Shown here: positions 1 to 11,466 of the stretch, one piece after another
Layout: the number at the start of each line of letters is the position of its first letter
Position numbering within the stretch: position 1 is the stretch's first letter
DNA from: Leptodactylus fallax
Taxonomy: Eukaryota; Chordata; Amphibia; Anura; Leptodactylidae
DNA: 64,000 bases
Direction of reading: 5' to 3'
Assembly (NCBI GenBank): GCA_947044405.1
Contig: CAMRHE010000055.1
Location: 242,501 to 306,500, forward strand
Made by a program: the position numbers and the translations under genes
The notes under the pieces: generated by a model
Database searches by the model: none
Told to the model about the DNA's origin: nothing
Seen by the model: the letters and a program-made list of their open reading frames with translations, nothing else

Positions 1-485
1 CAGCTATGGGCGAGAAGGACCAGCGGACCGCACCAGAGGGGGCACAGGCCGGAGATACAGAGCACAGGGGAACACCCCAGGAGCAGGGAGGCCAACAACA
101 CCCCCGCGGAGGCCCATTCCGCACCTCCATCCTGACTGTGGGAGCTCATTCACATTGGCAGGCCCACGGATTTGTCCCTCAGAAGACACAGGCGAACATA
201 TCGGGAAGACGAACACAACAGTTCCTTCTTCTGGACCTGGACACGGCCCATCGCAACTGGGCCAACAACACGAACGGCAAAGCCTCCCACGCTTTCCAAT
301 TCCCTTGGGGCGAACGAACAGCACCAGGCGCCTGGGCAATGGGCTCTTGCACTGGGGCTTATCAGGATGGGGATGTCTTGAGGCGCGCGCACCAATCGAT
401 GGACGCTCAAGCTCTGCCGATGCGCCGCACCCAAGAGGTTGGATCCCTCGGAGGGAACCCATCCACATCATTCAACTGTAATCTC
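1..485 (-). other. Downstream end of the gypsy pol region, no recognisable domain
   Basis: This stretch follows the integrase on the minus strand. It should hold the integrase C-terminal tail and perhaps the start of the 3' internal region. The reading frames are arginine- and proline-rich and GC-rich but show no chromodomain or other motif I can name. The window begins inside it. Confidence 0.5.
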
Positions 486-1100
486 CTATACTCGCCCAGA
501 CCGCCCAAAGAGAAGTGTATAAGGAGAGACCCGTTGAGAATGGACCTGATTGTATAGGCACACCACAGACAAGAACTGAGGCCACGTAACCGTCTCCTCC
601 AGAGTCCGCAGCACGTAGCAGAGTCTGTTGAATCTTTCACAGGCCCCATTTCCCTGAGGGTGGATGGAGTCGTGGCGACCTTTATCCCGAGATACGTGAA
701 CTTCTTTCATTACGTGTCCCCAAAGCAGGCGCCCTGGTCGGAGTGGATGCGTTGGGGGCACCCATATACCGAATGAAATCTTGGCACAGAGCACGAGCTG
801 CTGACTCAGCTGTCTGGTCCTTGGTGGCGGTTACCACCGCAAATTTGGTGAAGTGATCCACCAACGAGGCAATACTGGTGTCCGCTATTGGATGGGCCCA
901 CCATTAGATAGTCTATCATGACGATTTCTAAAGGTTCCTGGGTCACGATGGTTTGCAGGGGAGCTCTCTGTTCTATTGCCTTATGGATCTCACAAGTTCG
1001 ACAGCTGCGGCATACTTCTTCGACCATTGACGAAGACCAGGGCAAAAATCAGCGCTGTAACCAACGAAAGGTCTTCTCATGACCAAAATGTCCATTCTTA
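486..1100 (-). pseudogene. Gypsy integrase remnant
   Basis: Integrase inserts the element cDNA into the host genome. A zinc-binding part with CRSCRTCEIHK lies near 985-1015. The catalytic core follows in several frames: the first aspartate in MIDYL, a segment with VDHFTKFAVVTATKDQ near 830-860, and the glutamate region with GNGACERFN near 625-650. The pieces lie in different frames, so at least two frameshifts break the core. A normal gypsy integrase would be one continuous domain of roughly 250 or more residues. The assignment rests on motif order and on its place after RNase H. Confidence 0.85.
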
Positions 1101-1489
1101 TTATGAGCCCAACTGCCAAGGAGCGAGCCAGTTCACTAGGCACCACAATTTGGAGAATGCGATCTCAGAAGGTAAATAGACCTTCGGCAAGCACTCCATT
1201 TTTCATCTCCAACTTCCCACTGACCAAAACAGATAATATCTCACGTGTCAGTCGTTCTCTTTCCTCTCACAGGGCTTCTGGCCTTTCTCAACACACTTGA
1301 TCATCTGCGCCAGCCCCTCATGGGTCTGTTGTATCTGTGCCCATTCCTGTCGGAGGGACCAAAGAAAGGAGCCATTTCAGTCCCCTCCATCTCAAACTGA
1401 TTAGTGGCGGTCAAGGCCTGTGAAAATCTGCTGAAATCGGGCACCTCCACATGCTCCAACTCATGATCCACGTCTTCTGTGGGGTCTGG

Positions 1490-2070
1490 GCAGTTACCCT
1501 AGAAAGTCCGTCAGCATTCTGGTTCTCTGTCTTGGACCGATACTTAATGCGGTAATTGAATGTAGACATTCGGGCTATCCACCTCTGCTCAACGCCCCGA
1601 GCTTGGCATTTTCCAGGTGAGCTAGTGGGTTGTTGTCAGTCAGTACTAAAACTTCAGCACGGCAAATATTCAGAGAATTTCTCGGTCATGGCCCATACCA
1701 GTGCCAACAGCTCCAATTTAAATGAACTATAATTCTCGGGGTTTCTTTCAGAATCTCTCAAAGACCGGCTGCCGTACGCTATGACCCTCTCCTGGCCATC
1801 CTGAAGCTGGGAAAGCACGCTCCAAGACCATACAGGCTTGCATCTGTATATAGCTGGAACGGCAAGTGGTAATCAGCATATGCCAAGATTGGGGCTGTTG
1901 TCAGTGTATCCTTCAATGCCTGGAAGGCTTGTTCCTGTTCAGGTCCCCACTTCACGGACCGGTTCTTTGGACCACCGGATGTGCCTCGTAGGAGAGCATT
2001 AAGTGGTGCTGCTACCTGGCGAAATCCTTAATAAACCGTCGATAGTAACCGGCTACTCCAAGGAACGCCC
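1490..2070 (-). pseudogene. Gypsy RNase H remnant
   Basis: RNase H removes the RNA strand during reverse transcription. On the minus strand near 1590-1650 one frame reads TDNNPLAHLENAKLGA, typical of the end of gypsy RNase H. The following frame continues with a pattern like WIARMSTFNYRIKYRSK after a frameshift near 1600. The domain joins directly to the reverse transcriptase upstream. It is broken by frameshifts and stops and cannot give a working enzyme. Confidence 0.75.
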
Positions 2071-2900
2071 TCACTTCTCGCAGGGTAGTCGGTATTGGCC
2101 AATCTTGAACAGCGCTATCTTGTCTCTTGATGGTCTCACCCCTTCTCCTGATACGCGGTGACCCAAGTAATCAATTTCAGATTGGAACAACCGACATTTA
2201 CTGGGTTTCAATTTGAGCCCATGTTCCCGCAATCTTCGAAATACTTGCCCCAACTGGTGGAGATGGTCTTCAAAGGTCGCAGAATACACTATAATGTCAT
2301 TCAAGTAGATGAGAGTGAACTCAAAGTTGAAGTCACCGAGACATTTCTCCATCAACCGCTGAAACGTTCCGGGTGCATTTGTCAACCCGAAGGGCATCCG
2401 GTTAAATTCGTACAGTTCCATGGGCAAGATGAATGCCGTCTTCTCCTTGTCTTTTGTGGCCATCGGCACCTGCCAATACCCACTAGCCAGATCTAGTGAG
2501 GAGAAGTACCGGGCTCTCCCTAGCGCTGAGAGGGACTCCTCAATCCGTGGCAAGGGGTAGGAATCTCGTACGGTGCAAGCGTTTAACTCCGATAGTCTAC
2601 GCAAAATCGGATGGACCCATCTTTTTTCTTACTAACACCACAGGAGCCCCCAGGGACTCTGGCTTTCTTGGATGATCCCACCCTGTAGCATCTTAGCTAA
2701 CAGTTCTTTCACTTCCTGATACAACTGTGGAGGAATTTGTCGGTAGCGCCTCTAATTGGAGGGGTGTCTCCTGTGGGAATCTCATGTAGATCCCTGTGGT
2801 ACATCCAAAACTCAGCATACCGTGCAAAGGTGGCTTGTCTCCCACAACAGCCATCTACCTTCTGCACCCATTCCAGAGAACATGAACTTACATCCATCTT
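2071..2900 (-). pseudogene. Gypsy reverse transcriptase remnant with altered active site
   Basis: Reverse transcriptase copies the element RNA into DNA. The longest open stretch, 2071-2604, covers the fingers and palm: LNACTVRDSYPLPRIEE, then FSSLDLASGYWQVPM with the first catalytic aspartate, PFGLTNAPGTFQ, and the region that normally carries the paired aspartates. Here that motif reads YLND (codon at 2299-2301), so one catalytic aspartate is replaced by asparagine. The N-terminal part, with HEIPTGDTPPIR, continues in another frame up to about 2900. The domain keeps good similarity across its length, but the active-site change and the frameshifts mean it is inactive. Confidence 0.92.
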
Positions 2901-3343
2901 CATCTGTTCTCGAATTGCACAGCCATTCCATTCAAGGTGGGTTCCTCATCTTCTCCCATGGACACAGTTACGGTCCACTCATCCCTCAGTCGGCTTCAGC
3001 TGCATTGGAGTACTCCTACTTCCTCCGGAGTCACATAGATGTAGCCAGCAGCCTCCTGGGGTCAGGTCCACACTCTGGTCCTGAGTGTTTACACATCGAA
3101 GTGGTACTCTTCCATTGCGAACTATTGCCAAGGAACGGGCCACTAGCGGATCAACACCTCCTTCGGCTGCCTGCAGTGGTTCTACCAACACAGCTATGCC
3201 CTCTAGTTTCCGACAGGTGCCTACGGGCATGGACACTATTGTCTCCCGACTGGGTGGCAGTGTAACTTTTGTATGCAAAGGAACTGAAATTCGAGCCAGA
3301 GGACGCTGTGCATCTGAACTTTTCTGTAAGCCACATGTCCGGA

Positions 3344-3740
3344 TCAGCCGCTGGAAAGCTGTTTGAGTAGGCCGATGGGTGGTGGTTCTTTCCAATAACC
3401 GTGACCTTTCTTTTCAAAGAGGATCTGATCTAATTCTTTTAACACATTCATCCCCAAAATGACAGGGACCTTTACTTCAAGTGACTCCTTACCACCACAA
3501 TGCCTCCTACCTAGATCTTGGTCACATACCCGGACATTCATCCAGGCCACTCCCACGACCGGAACTGGTAACTGGTTAGCTGCGACCACTCGTACGAATG
3601 TATGGGGATCATATTTCACATGTTGCCGGAAGTACCGCATAACAGTCTCTACTCAAGGTCGTTACTTGGGAACCCGTGTCAATCATCCCGGTAACCGGAA
3701 TACCCTCCATTTCCACCTGTATGACAGGACTTGCAGCGAT
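3344..3740 (-). pseudogene. Gypsy retropepsin-type protease remnant
   Basis: The element protease cuts the Gag-Pol polyprotein. The active-site motif DTGS is encoded at 3669-3680 on the minus strand, preceded by a beta-strand pattern EGIPVTGMI. Further along, VPVILGMNVL near 3450-3480 is the ILG motif found near the end of retropepsins. The two halves lie in different frames, so a frameshift separates them. Its place between the gag zinc knuckle and the reverse transcriptase supports the call. Confidence 0.8.
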
Positions 3741-3857
3741 CAGGTCATCATCAGGGCATTCTCCCCACATAGTCTCCTTGTCAGTCTCCCACTACACGCC
3801 CTTCAGCAGCAGGGGACTTCAGTTTAACGGCGGTCTCTCATAAGTTTGTCGCTGCTC

Positions 3858-4766
3858 TGGACATCTAGCAGCAACGTGGCCCATCCGTCCACACTCCCAG
3901 CAGCGTATCCCCCGTCGTTCTGCCATCTGTTTGGGCCCCTTGGGTAAGCCCCTTCAATCTCCTGACACTGCACTAAATGATTTGGACCCCTTGGTAGGTC
4001 CTACCTCACCCCTCCAGCGGGGTGGTGGGTGATTCTGACTTGCTGGGTGTGGATGGCTCACCCTTCATCTCCAGTCTTCTGAAGTCTGCAATTTTCATAG
4101 ACTGCTCATCACAACGAGTGTGCAAGTGTTCCATTTGTTCTTGCAGTTTCTGCATTACTGTGAGAATTTCTTTAACCGTCCCTCACTGTCTCTGAGCCAG
4201 AACTAGCCCCCTGTGACAAAGTAACTCCAACTGCGGTCTGCGGCCCGGGACCATACTATTGGCACGGGAGATGGCCTCTACCTGTACATCATGGAATTTA
4301 GCATCAGTCTCTCGTCGTATAAAATCCTGCATAGTCACAGTTAAACTGCCGTCACGTATCCCCAGGACAAACTGGTCACGGAGAGTCCGATCAGGGTTAC
4401 AGAAGGCTGGCGAGCCCCCTCTTCCTTCCTTTGAATATCTCGGAGCAGTTCTTGTAGGGCATTTGCATATTGGGGAAGGCTTTCATTCTCCTGTTGTACC
4501 CTCTGGAAGAACCGAGCCTGCAGAGACCCCAGCAATGCAGTTTCTCCATAGATGGTTTCTAGAATCTGGACTACTTGCTCAAATGTCTGCCTTTGTTCAA
4601 ATGGCCTCAGTATCACCGTGGTTTTAGCATCCCCTTGTAATGTCAATATTGCTAGCTCTACTAGTACTTCTGGTGCGGTCTGGTACATTCGCTGTATCAT
4701 TCGTATCTGTTCCACCCACATACTCACTGACATATTATTGCCATCAAATTTAGCTAACTGACTCAT
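3858..4766 (-). pseudogene. Gypsy gag remnant with one zinc knuckle
   Basis: Gag packages the element RNA. The frame probably starts at the ATG at 4766 (MSQLAKFDGNN), about 70 bases after the primer binding site, and stays open to near 4341. It includes a capsid-like segment with SVSMWVEQIRMIQRMY and LTLQGDAKTTV. After a frameshift near 4400 the sequence goes on with LRDQFVLGIRDGSLT and then a glutamate- and lysine-rich stretch. A CX2CX4HX4C zinc knuckle, CWECGRMGHVAARC, is encoded at 3861-3902. At least one frameshift separates the capsid part from the nucleocapsid part, so the gene is broken. Confidence 0.82.
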
Positions 4767-4836
4767 TATAGCCCCTGCTGCATTCTTCCTCCAGCACCAT
4801 CTCCCAACGGGGGCCACCGTCCATTCTGGTAAGCGG

Positions 4837-4854
4837 ATCCTGCCGACTACGCCA
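4837..4854 (-). other. Primer binding site matching tRNA-Ser
   Basis: Read on the minus strand, the 18 bases TGGCGTAGTCGGCAGGAT lie three bases after the LTR end. They are complementary to the 3' end, including CCA, of vertebrate serine tRNAs that begin GTAGTCG, as I recall them. This marks the start of minus-strand DNA synthesis and fixes the LTR border. Confidence 0.8.
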
Positions 4855-4857
4855 ATT

Positions 4858-5823
4858 TGTGAACCGAGAGCAAGGCAGGTGGTTTGGACTCCGCAACCAG
4901 AAATGAACGCACACGCGGTAGTTCAAGAAAAAAATATATATTTACTATAAGTTAATAAAGGTTAGTTAAAGGTAAAATGACAGGGCTAAAGACAAGTAAA
5001 ATATACAATATAGCATGAACAATTTCAAGGCAAATTCTGCAATGGTTTCTACTTTTACTCTGTCCACTTCTGCAGTATGGACACTGAATGAACAATATAC
5101 TCAAAACTATCCCTAACTGACCCTGACATCACATTTGGGTGCACCCCCTTTCCCCAGTGGTCCAGGTGGACCGCTACAGTCCGTAGAAGCGCGCGGTGGG
5201 GCCCAAAGTCGGTCCTTCTTTTATAGTGAAGCGTCCTCTCCTCACGGTTATCAGGATCTTGGGAGAAATGAAGTCCTCTTTAACAGACAGGGAAACCAAC
5301 TGAATGCAATGTAATCCAGCAGCAGATTCCACTCAGCACACTGACAGTCCTGCCGAATCCATACACTGAGCTGGGATGTAAGCCAGGATTTAGCAGGTGC
5401 CGTCCAGTACATCAACAGCACTGCGAGTCTCTATCTGTGGTATCCATATACACAGTCACAATGTCAGTCTCACTGATCAGCCACTGAGCACAGTTCCTTC
5501 ACGTGGACTCACTAGTCCTGTTGTCTCTACACTCTGTTTGTCTCTGGACCAAGATACAGCTAGCTGTACAGAAAAATCTCCACACCAGTTCAATACAACA
5601 CTTGCCAAGATGGCTGCTGCTCTCTGTCTGTCACTTCCTGCTCTCTGCTCACACTCTGTCTGCAGAACAGGCAGGCTGACATAAAAGGGGGGTCTCACTC
5701 CAGCATCATGTCACAATTACAATGGCTGCTGTCTTAAAGGAAAGAACACAGAAATACATTCAACATTAACAGTTTATACAGACAAATGAAGCTTAAGACA
5801 ACATTGGCTGTCTCTTAGCAACA
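4858..5823 (-). repeat. 5' LTR of the gypsy element (outer border tentative)
   Basis: The inner border is fixed by the primer binding site: on the plus strand the LTR begins TGTGAACC at 4858. The outer border is my best guess at 5823 (plus strand ending GCAACA), which gives TGT...ACA ends and a length near 966 bp. No second LTR is in the window, so the border cannot be checked by alignment. A TATA box lies inside. Confidence 0.55.
5218..5225 (-). promoter_or_regulatory. TATA box of the gypsy LTR
   Basis: The minus strand reads TATAAAAG here, about 360 bases before the inner LTR border. This is a fitting place for the LTR promoter that would drive transcription toward gag. Confidence 0.55.
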
Positions 5824-6096
5824 GCACGGAAACTGTTTTGTACGGCCATATTGTATGGGGCTGTGTTTGTGTGCACACGTGTGGCAGTGTATGGGCACCA
5901 GGCATGGATGCAGCATCTCCCAATACACCAACCTACTCACTGAGAAGATCAGGGCAGCTGGCTCCCCACTATGCCAGTGCTTCTAGTAACTCACCAATAT
6001 TTGCAGGGCACAGTTTCACCGGTAGTTTTTGGGTACAGAGGAACTTCACAGTAGCTCTACAGTAGTTTTACAAAATGCTTTTACTGACTGAATTAA
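5824..6096. other. Unassigned spacer
   Basis: No gene or clear repeat is seen between the LTR and the TTAA foldback element. The TSD of the gypsy element would start just after 5823 but cannot be verified without the other end. Confidence 0.4.
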
Positions 6097-6506
6097 AGGG
6101 GTTGTCTACGAAAAACAGTCTTTTTCTCTGGAGGCCGGGGAAGGGAAAAAATTAAAAAAAAAAAAACACTCACCTGTTCCCAGTGCTTCAGTGTCCCAGG
6201 CCGTTGTCCGGTCCCGCCACGTCCTGGAGCTTGTTTCAGCAGAAGTCTCCACCGCACGTGACCGCTAAGGCCAATCAGGAAAGAACCTGGGACCTCACAG
6301 GTGACGTATGCCAGACGTCCCGGGTCCTATCCATGGGCCGCTGATCACATGTGGTGGGGATTTCCCCCAGAACAAGCCCCAGGGCACTGCCGAACTGGAC
6401 AGCAGCATGGGGCACCGGGGACAGGTGAGTATGTTTTCGGGTTTTTTGGGTTTTTTCACCTTCCCCGACCTCCAAAGAAAAAAACACTTTTTCCTAGACA
6501 ACCTCT
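6097..6506. mobile_element. TTAA-flanked foldback element (non-autonomous DNA transposon)
   Basis: The 410-bp unit is bounded by TTAA at 6093-6096 and 6507-6510. Its ends are inverted: AGGGGTTGTCTA at the left and TAGACAACCTCT at the right. The inverted similarity runs inward through the GGCCGGGGAAGG / CCTTCCCCGACC stretches for about 80 bp. TTAA duplications are known for the piggyBac and Kolobok superfamilies; the AGGGG terminus favours Kolobok, but this is inference. It has no coding capacity. Confidence 0.75.
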
Positions 6507-9500
6507 TTAAAGTCGCAGACCCACAGAAACACAGCAGCATTCCTGCGCGCACAGGCAAGGACCCTGTTACTCAAGGCTGTCACTGTTGTTTGCTCTGCTG
6601 GTTTTCGGGAAAAATCCCAGGTTTCACTCCAGGACAAGTAGCCGATCTGGACCCACAGAAATCCCAACCTTGACTCCTGAAAGGCGTAGGAAAACTGAAC
6701 AGCATTTTTGATATAGTACTACAGTTCAGGCTCAGAAAACCCCTTTAGGCTAAGGCCCGACGTAACGGAATACAGCAAAACGCTGTGGAAGAAACGTGGT
6801 CGTTTTTGAAATCGCAGCTTTTCCGCCACAGATTTTTTTCTGAAATGTGTGGATGGGATTTGCCAGAATCCCATTCACTTTGCAGGTAATGTAAAACGCT
6901 GCATTTTCGCCACATGCGGCTTCAGCCTAAATGAAAATCTGCTATATATCAAAACACACCAAAAAAATAAAGAAATAAAAAGGCATAAAAAACGCTACCA
7001 AAAAAGGCAACCTAAAAATCACATTCAGATTTTCCATTTAATCTCATGAAAGATGACATCAGAAACAGCACAATCTGTCATGAAGATTTTTATGAGACAT
7101 CTCACTGCAAAAAAAATCGCTGTCAATTCAATGACATTTTTTGTGATTTAGATGTAGAACGTTGTTTGAGGAGGGAAAGCATTGTATTGTACAAGCCAGT
7201 TTAATATAACCCTATGGGAAAAAACACATAATATAGGTGATTATGACCTCAAACCTAGAATTGTTGGTGTTAAATTGACCCCATAGGGATACAGTGTGAT
7301 CTAATGCACTCGCCTACATTTAGTCACCATGGAGCCCTGGCCTAATGTTTGTGTCACACAGCAGCAGGCATTGTATAGAGGTCACAGGATGTCACACCAT
7401 GAAAGTGAATCCACTTTTCCACGGCATGGTACCGGATCGCTTCTTTTCTCTTTGGATCATTTTTGTCATTCTTCAAAGGCGCAAAAGGTATTGCAAAGCA
7501 CCTGGTACTGGTTACTAATACCTGCCTTAGGCTTGGTACCAAGCAAGCCAAAGTGGTACTAGGAGGTCACGTGCCCAAATACTGCTATTCTGATTGGTTG
7601 ACACTTAGACAAAAAAACTACATGGAACCCGAACCGAGTCAAGTCAAGATGAATCAAATCAAATAGATCTGGTACTATGCAGTGGAAAAGTGAATTTTGT
7701 TTTACGAGGCTAGACCACCATGACCAGGGGTGGAGCAATAGGGGGTGCAGAGGTAGCTATCACTACTAGGCCTGGAGCCTCAGGGGACCCAAAGTCCTCT
7801 CTACATCATGAGAAGACATCAACATTATAGATAGTAAGTAAGTGAAGGCCCCGTTACCTATTTTGCAAAAGGGGGCCAGGAGCTTTAAGTTACGCCTCTG
7901 TCCATGATGGTACATTACACTCCATTATAGCACTTATGTGATCGCTTACATGGTATGGCATGTACTCCATGCCTTATTACTATTGCAAATAATCTATTAA
8001 TATTTAGTTCAATAAGATATTCACATGTCATCTTGCGATAATGCATCGGTGTGTTCCCATTGCTACCCATGTGTGATTGCCCCTGTTTGTAGTGTTTTGC
8101 GTGCACCTTGCCATAAATTAGACACAAGGTCATTATGATAGTGCTGAGGTGCTGCCAGGGCCATTTTAACACATTGGTGGGCCCAGTGCAAAGGTTTCAT
8201 AAGTGGGCCCATCCCCTCATGACCACTTAGACATACCATGACACAGTCAAATGCCCCAGCAGTGGTATCATATAATATAATTGCCCATCACACATTATCT
8301 TGTCCTCCCCCTGTGGCCCCTCAGGCATTATATATTTAGTTTCATATCCCCCTCTTGGTTGCCCCCCCCCAGAGTTTCATGTTCCCTAAGGCCCCTTGCT
8401 CATGATGTTGGGCTACTTCTGTGTGCTATCTGTGTTTTTCCGGTCCTATTCCTGTCCGGTTTTGAGGCCATGCACAGTTGACATCCGTGTGCCGCACTTG
8501 CCCCGGCTGTGATTGAATTTTGAAAACTGTTGCCAAATCCAACCTTAAAAAATAGATGTGCGATCTGTCATTATATAGAGTGATGTAAACAGAGCTAAGC
8601 CCAGATATGTTACCGTAGAAAAATTACAGAAGGCTCTGAAACGCATGGGAATTTGCAGGAAATAAATTGTGAGACAGCTGGAAGAAAGGGTACGGTTAGG
8701 ACTGCGAAAGCTGAGCAGTATTACATCAGGAAGACAAAGGACTGTGCAGCCAATGGAAGACAATAGACGAGGAGTCATCTTCTGTAAACCAGCCCGTACT
8801 CATCTCTTGACTATAGGGTCATCCCGTCTATTTCTCCATTACAGATTTATTTCAACTACCCGATACTTTTGTTCACAGAGATCTAAGCTGCCGCCAGAGA
8901 TGTATGGCGGTGGTTTGTTGCCCCTGGTATGCAGGGTACATGCACTCCTTGACCGAGTAGATGTAAATGTGTAGGGGAGTTTGACAAAATAGCTGATAGC
9001 CGAGATAGGGGAGTCAGGCAAGATAAGTGAATGGCCAGATTAAGGATTCACACAGCAATGTTCTGCCCAGTATTTTGCATCAGTACTTGTAAGCCAGAAC
9101 CAGGAGTCAGTCCAAAATGTACAAATCCATTATAGTTTCCAGGATATTTGCTCTGTACCACCTCACTTCACTGCCCATGCACCTAAAGTACAGTGTAGGG
9201 TAGTGAGGTGTACTGACCTTGGCTGCACTGCTTGCAACGCACATGCATTGGAATCCCTCAACGGACTCATCTCAGAGGACACCAGGCAACTCTAAGTTTT
9301 GATTCCTGAGGATACAAGTGGCTGTGCGATATATACAGGTTTGGGACCCTAAACCCTAGCTGCTTAATGGCATACTGGCTATTGACTATTCCCAGGCAAC
9401 CTGACAGGTTCTCTTTAACAGTGCCAACCACAGTGCCACCATAAGAATGACAGACACAGGTAAAAACTTGAGCCCTCTCTTCTTGGTCTTTCCAGCTGCT

Positions 9501-9824
9501 CTCCTCTAGGGTCTTGCAAATAAAAGGGATTGAGATACAATGGAGAGACTGATGGAGAAAATGGGATATATACAAGAAAACATAAACAAGGAATAAAGAT
9601 TTGTCCAAGGCTGTAGATGTTAAGGAGAAGCAAAGGTCTTCTAGGGCAGAGTCTCACGGTACGTTTATGTGAATAAGCTGGTAGATAAGTTAAAGGGAAA
9701 AAAAATCTGCTTACAAGTATACAATGTGATAAGATAATAATAAAAAAACCCTACAACATAAGAACCCACCACTCCATTACCATTCTGAAGGTCCCTGCCA
9801 ATCCTGCAGCCATGACATCATATA
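6507..9824. other. Gene-free DNA with repeat fragments
   Basis: No coding exon is supported. A palindromic GCTAAGGCCC-type repeat lies at about 6745-6930, with motifs such as CCGCCACAG and GTGTGGATGGGATT. A hAT-like unit with a CAGGGG start and a GCCTCTG end lies at about 7732-7905, with CCATGA-like flanks on both sides. The rest (about 6930-7725 and 7910-9820) shows nothing I can name. The open frames in it are short and have no recognisable domain. Confidence 0.5.
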
Positions 9825-11466
9825 CAGTCATATGAAAAAGTTTGGGCACCCCTATTAATCTTAATCATTTTTAGTTCTAAATATTTGGGTGTTTGCAACA
9901 GCCATTTCAATTTGATATATCTAATAACTGATGGACACAGTAATATTTCAGGATTGAAATGAAGTTTATTGTACTAACAGAAAATGTGCAATATGCATTA
10001 AACCAAAATTTGACCGGTGCAAAAATTTGGGTACCCTTATCATTTTATTGATTTGAATACTCCTAACTACTTTTTATTGACTTACTGAAGCACAAAATTG
10101 GTTTTGTAACCTCACTGAGCTTTGAACTTCATAGCCAGGTGTATCCAATCATGAGAAAAGGTATTTAAGGTGGACAATTGCAAGTTGTTCTCCTATTTGA
10201 ATCTCCTCTGAAGAGTGGCATCATGGGCTCCTCAAAACAACTCTCAAATGATCTGAAAACAAAGATTGTTCAACATAGTTGTTCAGGGGAAGGATACAAA
10301 AAGTTGTCTCAGAGATTTAACCTGTCAGTTTCCACTGTGAGGAACATAGTAAGGAAATGGAAGACCACAGGGACAGTTCTTGTTAAGCCCAGAAGTGGCA
10401 GGCCAAGAAAAATATCAGAAAGGCAGAGAAGAAGAATGGTGAGAACAGTCAAGGACAATCCACAGACCACCTCCAAAGAGCTGCAGCATCATCTTGCTGC
10501 AGATGGTGTCACTGTGCATCGGTCAACAATACAGCACACTTTGCACAAGGAGAAGCTGTATGGGAGAGTGATGCGAAAGAAGCCGTTTCTGAAAGCACGC
10601 CACAAACAGAGTCGCCTGAGGTATGCAAAAGCACATTTGGACAAGCCATTTTGGAAGAAGGTCCTGTGGACTGATGAAACAAAGATTGAGTTGTTTGGTC
10701 ATACAAAAAGGGGTTATGGATGGGGTAAAAAAACACAGCATTCCAAGAAAAACACTTGCTACCCACTGTAAAATTTGGTGGAGGTTCCATCATGCTTTGG
10801 GGCTGTGTGGCCAATGCCGGCACCGGGAATCTTGTTAAAGTTGAGGGTCGCATGGATTCAACTCAGTATCAGCAGATTCTTGAGAATAATGTACAAGAAT
10901 CAGTGACGAATTTGAAGTGACGCCGGGGATGGATATTTCAGCAAGACAATGATCCAAAACACAGCTCCAAATCTGCTCAGGCATTCATGCAGAGGAACAA
11001 TTACAATGTTCTGGAATGGCCATCCCAGTCCCCAGACCTGAATATCATTGAACATCTGTGGGATAATTTGAAGCGGGCTGTCCATGCTCGGCGACCATCA
11101 AACTTAACTGAACTGGAATTGTTTTGTAAAGAGGAATGGTCAAAAATACCTTCATCCAGGATCCAGGAACTGATTAAAAGCTACAGGAAGCGACTAGAGG
11201 CTGTTATTTTTGCAAAAGGAGGATCTACTAAATATTAATGTCACTTTTCTGTTGAGGTGCCCATACTTTTGCACCGGTCAAATTTTGGTTTAATGCATAT
11301 TGCACATTTTCTGTTAGTACAAGAAACCTCATTTCAATCCTGAAATATTACTGTGTCCATCAGTTATTAGATATATCAAATTGAAATGGCTGTTGCAAAC
11401 ACCCAAATATTTAGAACTAAAAATGATTAAGATTAATAGGGGTGCCCAAACTTTTTCATATGACTG
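9825..11466 (+). mobile_element. Tc1-like DNA transposon, nearly full length (copy A)
   Basis: The 1642-bp element is flanked by the TA target duplication (9823-9824 and 11467-11468). Its ends start CAGTCATATGAAAAAG and finish with the inverted complement. The terminal inverted repeats run about 200 bp and are highly similar, covering the GTTTGGGCACCCC and ATATTTCAGGATTGAAATGA stretches on both sides. The long repeats and the encoded DD34E transposase put it in the Tc1 group of Tc1/mariner. Confidence 0.95.
10223..11238 (+). pseudogene. Tc1-like transposase, broken by a frameshift and a stop
   Basis: The enzyme would bind the terminal repeats and cut and paste the element. I chose the ATG at 10223 (MGSSKQLSNDL) because Tc1 transposases begin near this point. 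Two helix-turn-helix parts follow (KKLSQRFNLSVSTVRNIVRK, then a GRPRKISERQRR hook). The DD34E catalytic residues are visible: D in WTDETKIELFG, D in [11 protein letters not shown], and E in LNIIEHLW exactly 35 positions later. A frameshift at an A run near 10727-10735 and a TGA at 10918-10920 break the frame. The C-terminus ends GGSTKY. The length, about 338 codons, is normal for the family. The copy is therefore dead but only lightly decayed. Confidence 0.93.

Larger units (their letters stand above)
1..5823 (-). mobile_element. Degenerate Ty3/gypsy LTR retrotransposon, 5' part, cut by the window edge
   Basis: Read on the minus strand, the order is LTR, primer binding site, gag with a zinc knuckle, aspartic protease, reverse transcriptase, RNase H and integrase. 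This is the standard Ty3/gypsy order. Each domain is recognisable by motif, but the coding region is broken by many frameshifts and stops, so the copy is dead. The 3' LTR would lie before position 1 and cannot be seen. The stretches 1101-1489 (between integrase and RNase H) and 2901-3343 (between protease and reverse transcriptase) keep no motif I can name. An envelope gene is not seen, but the 3' end is outside the window. Confidence 0.9.

Noticed and set aside
6..557. 183-codon frame on the plus strand at the window start
   Set aside because: It is antisense to the gypsy pol tail and has no domain; GC-rich DNA lacks stops by chance.
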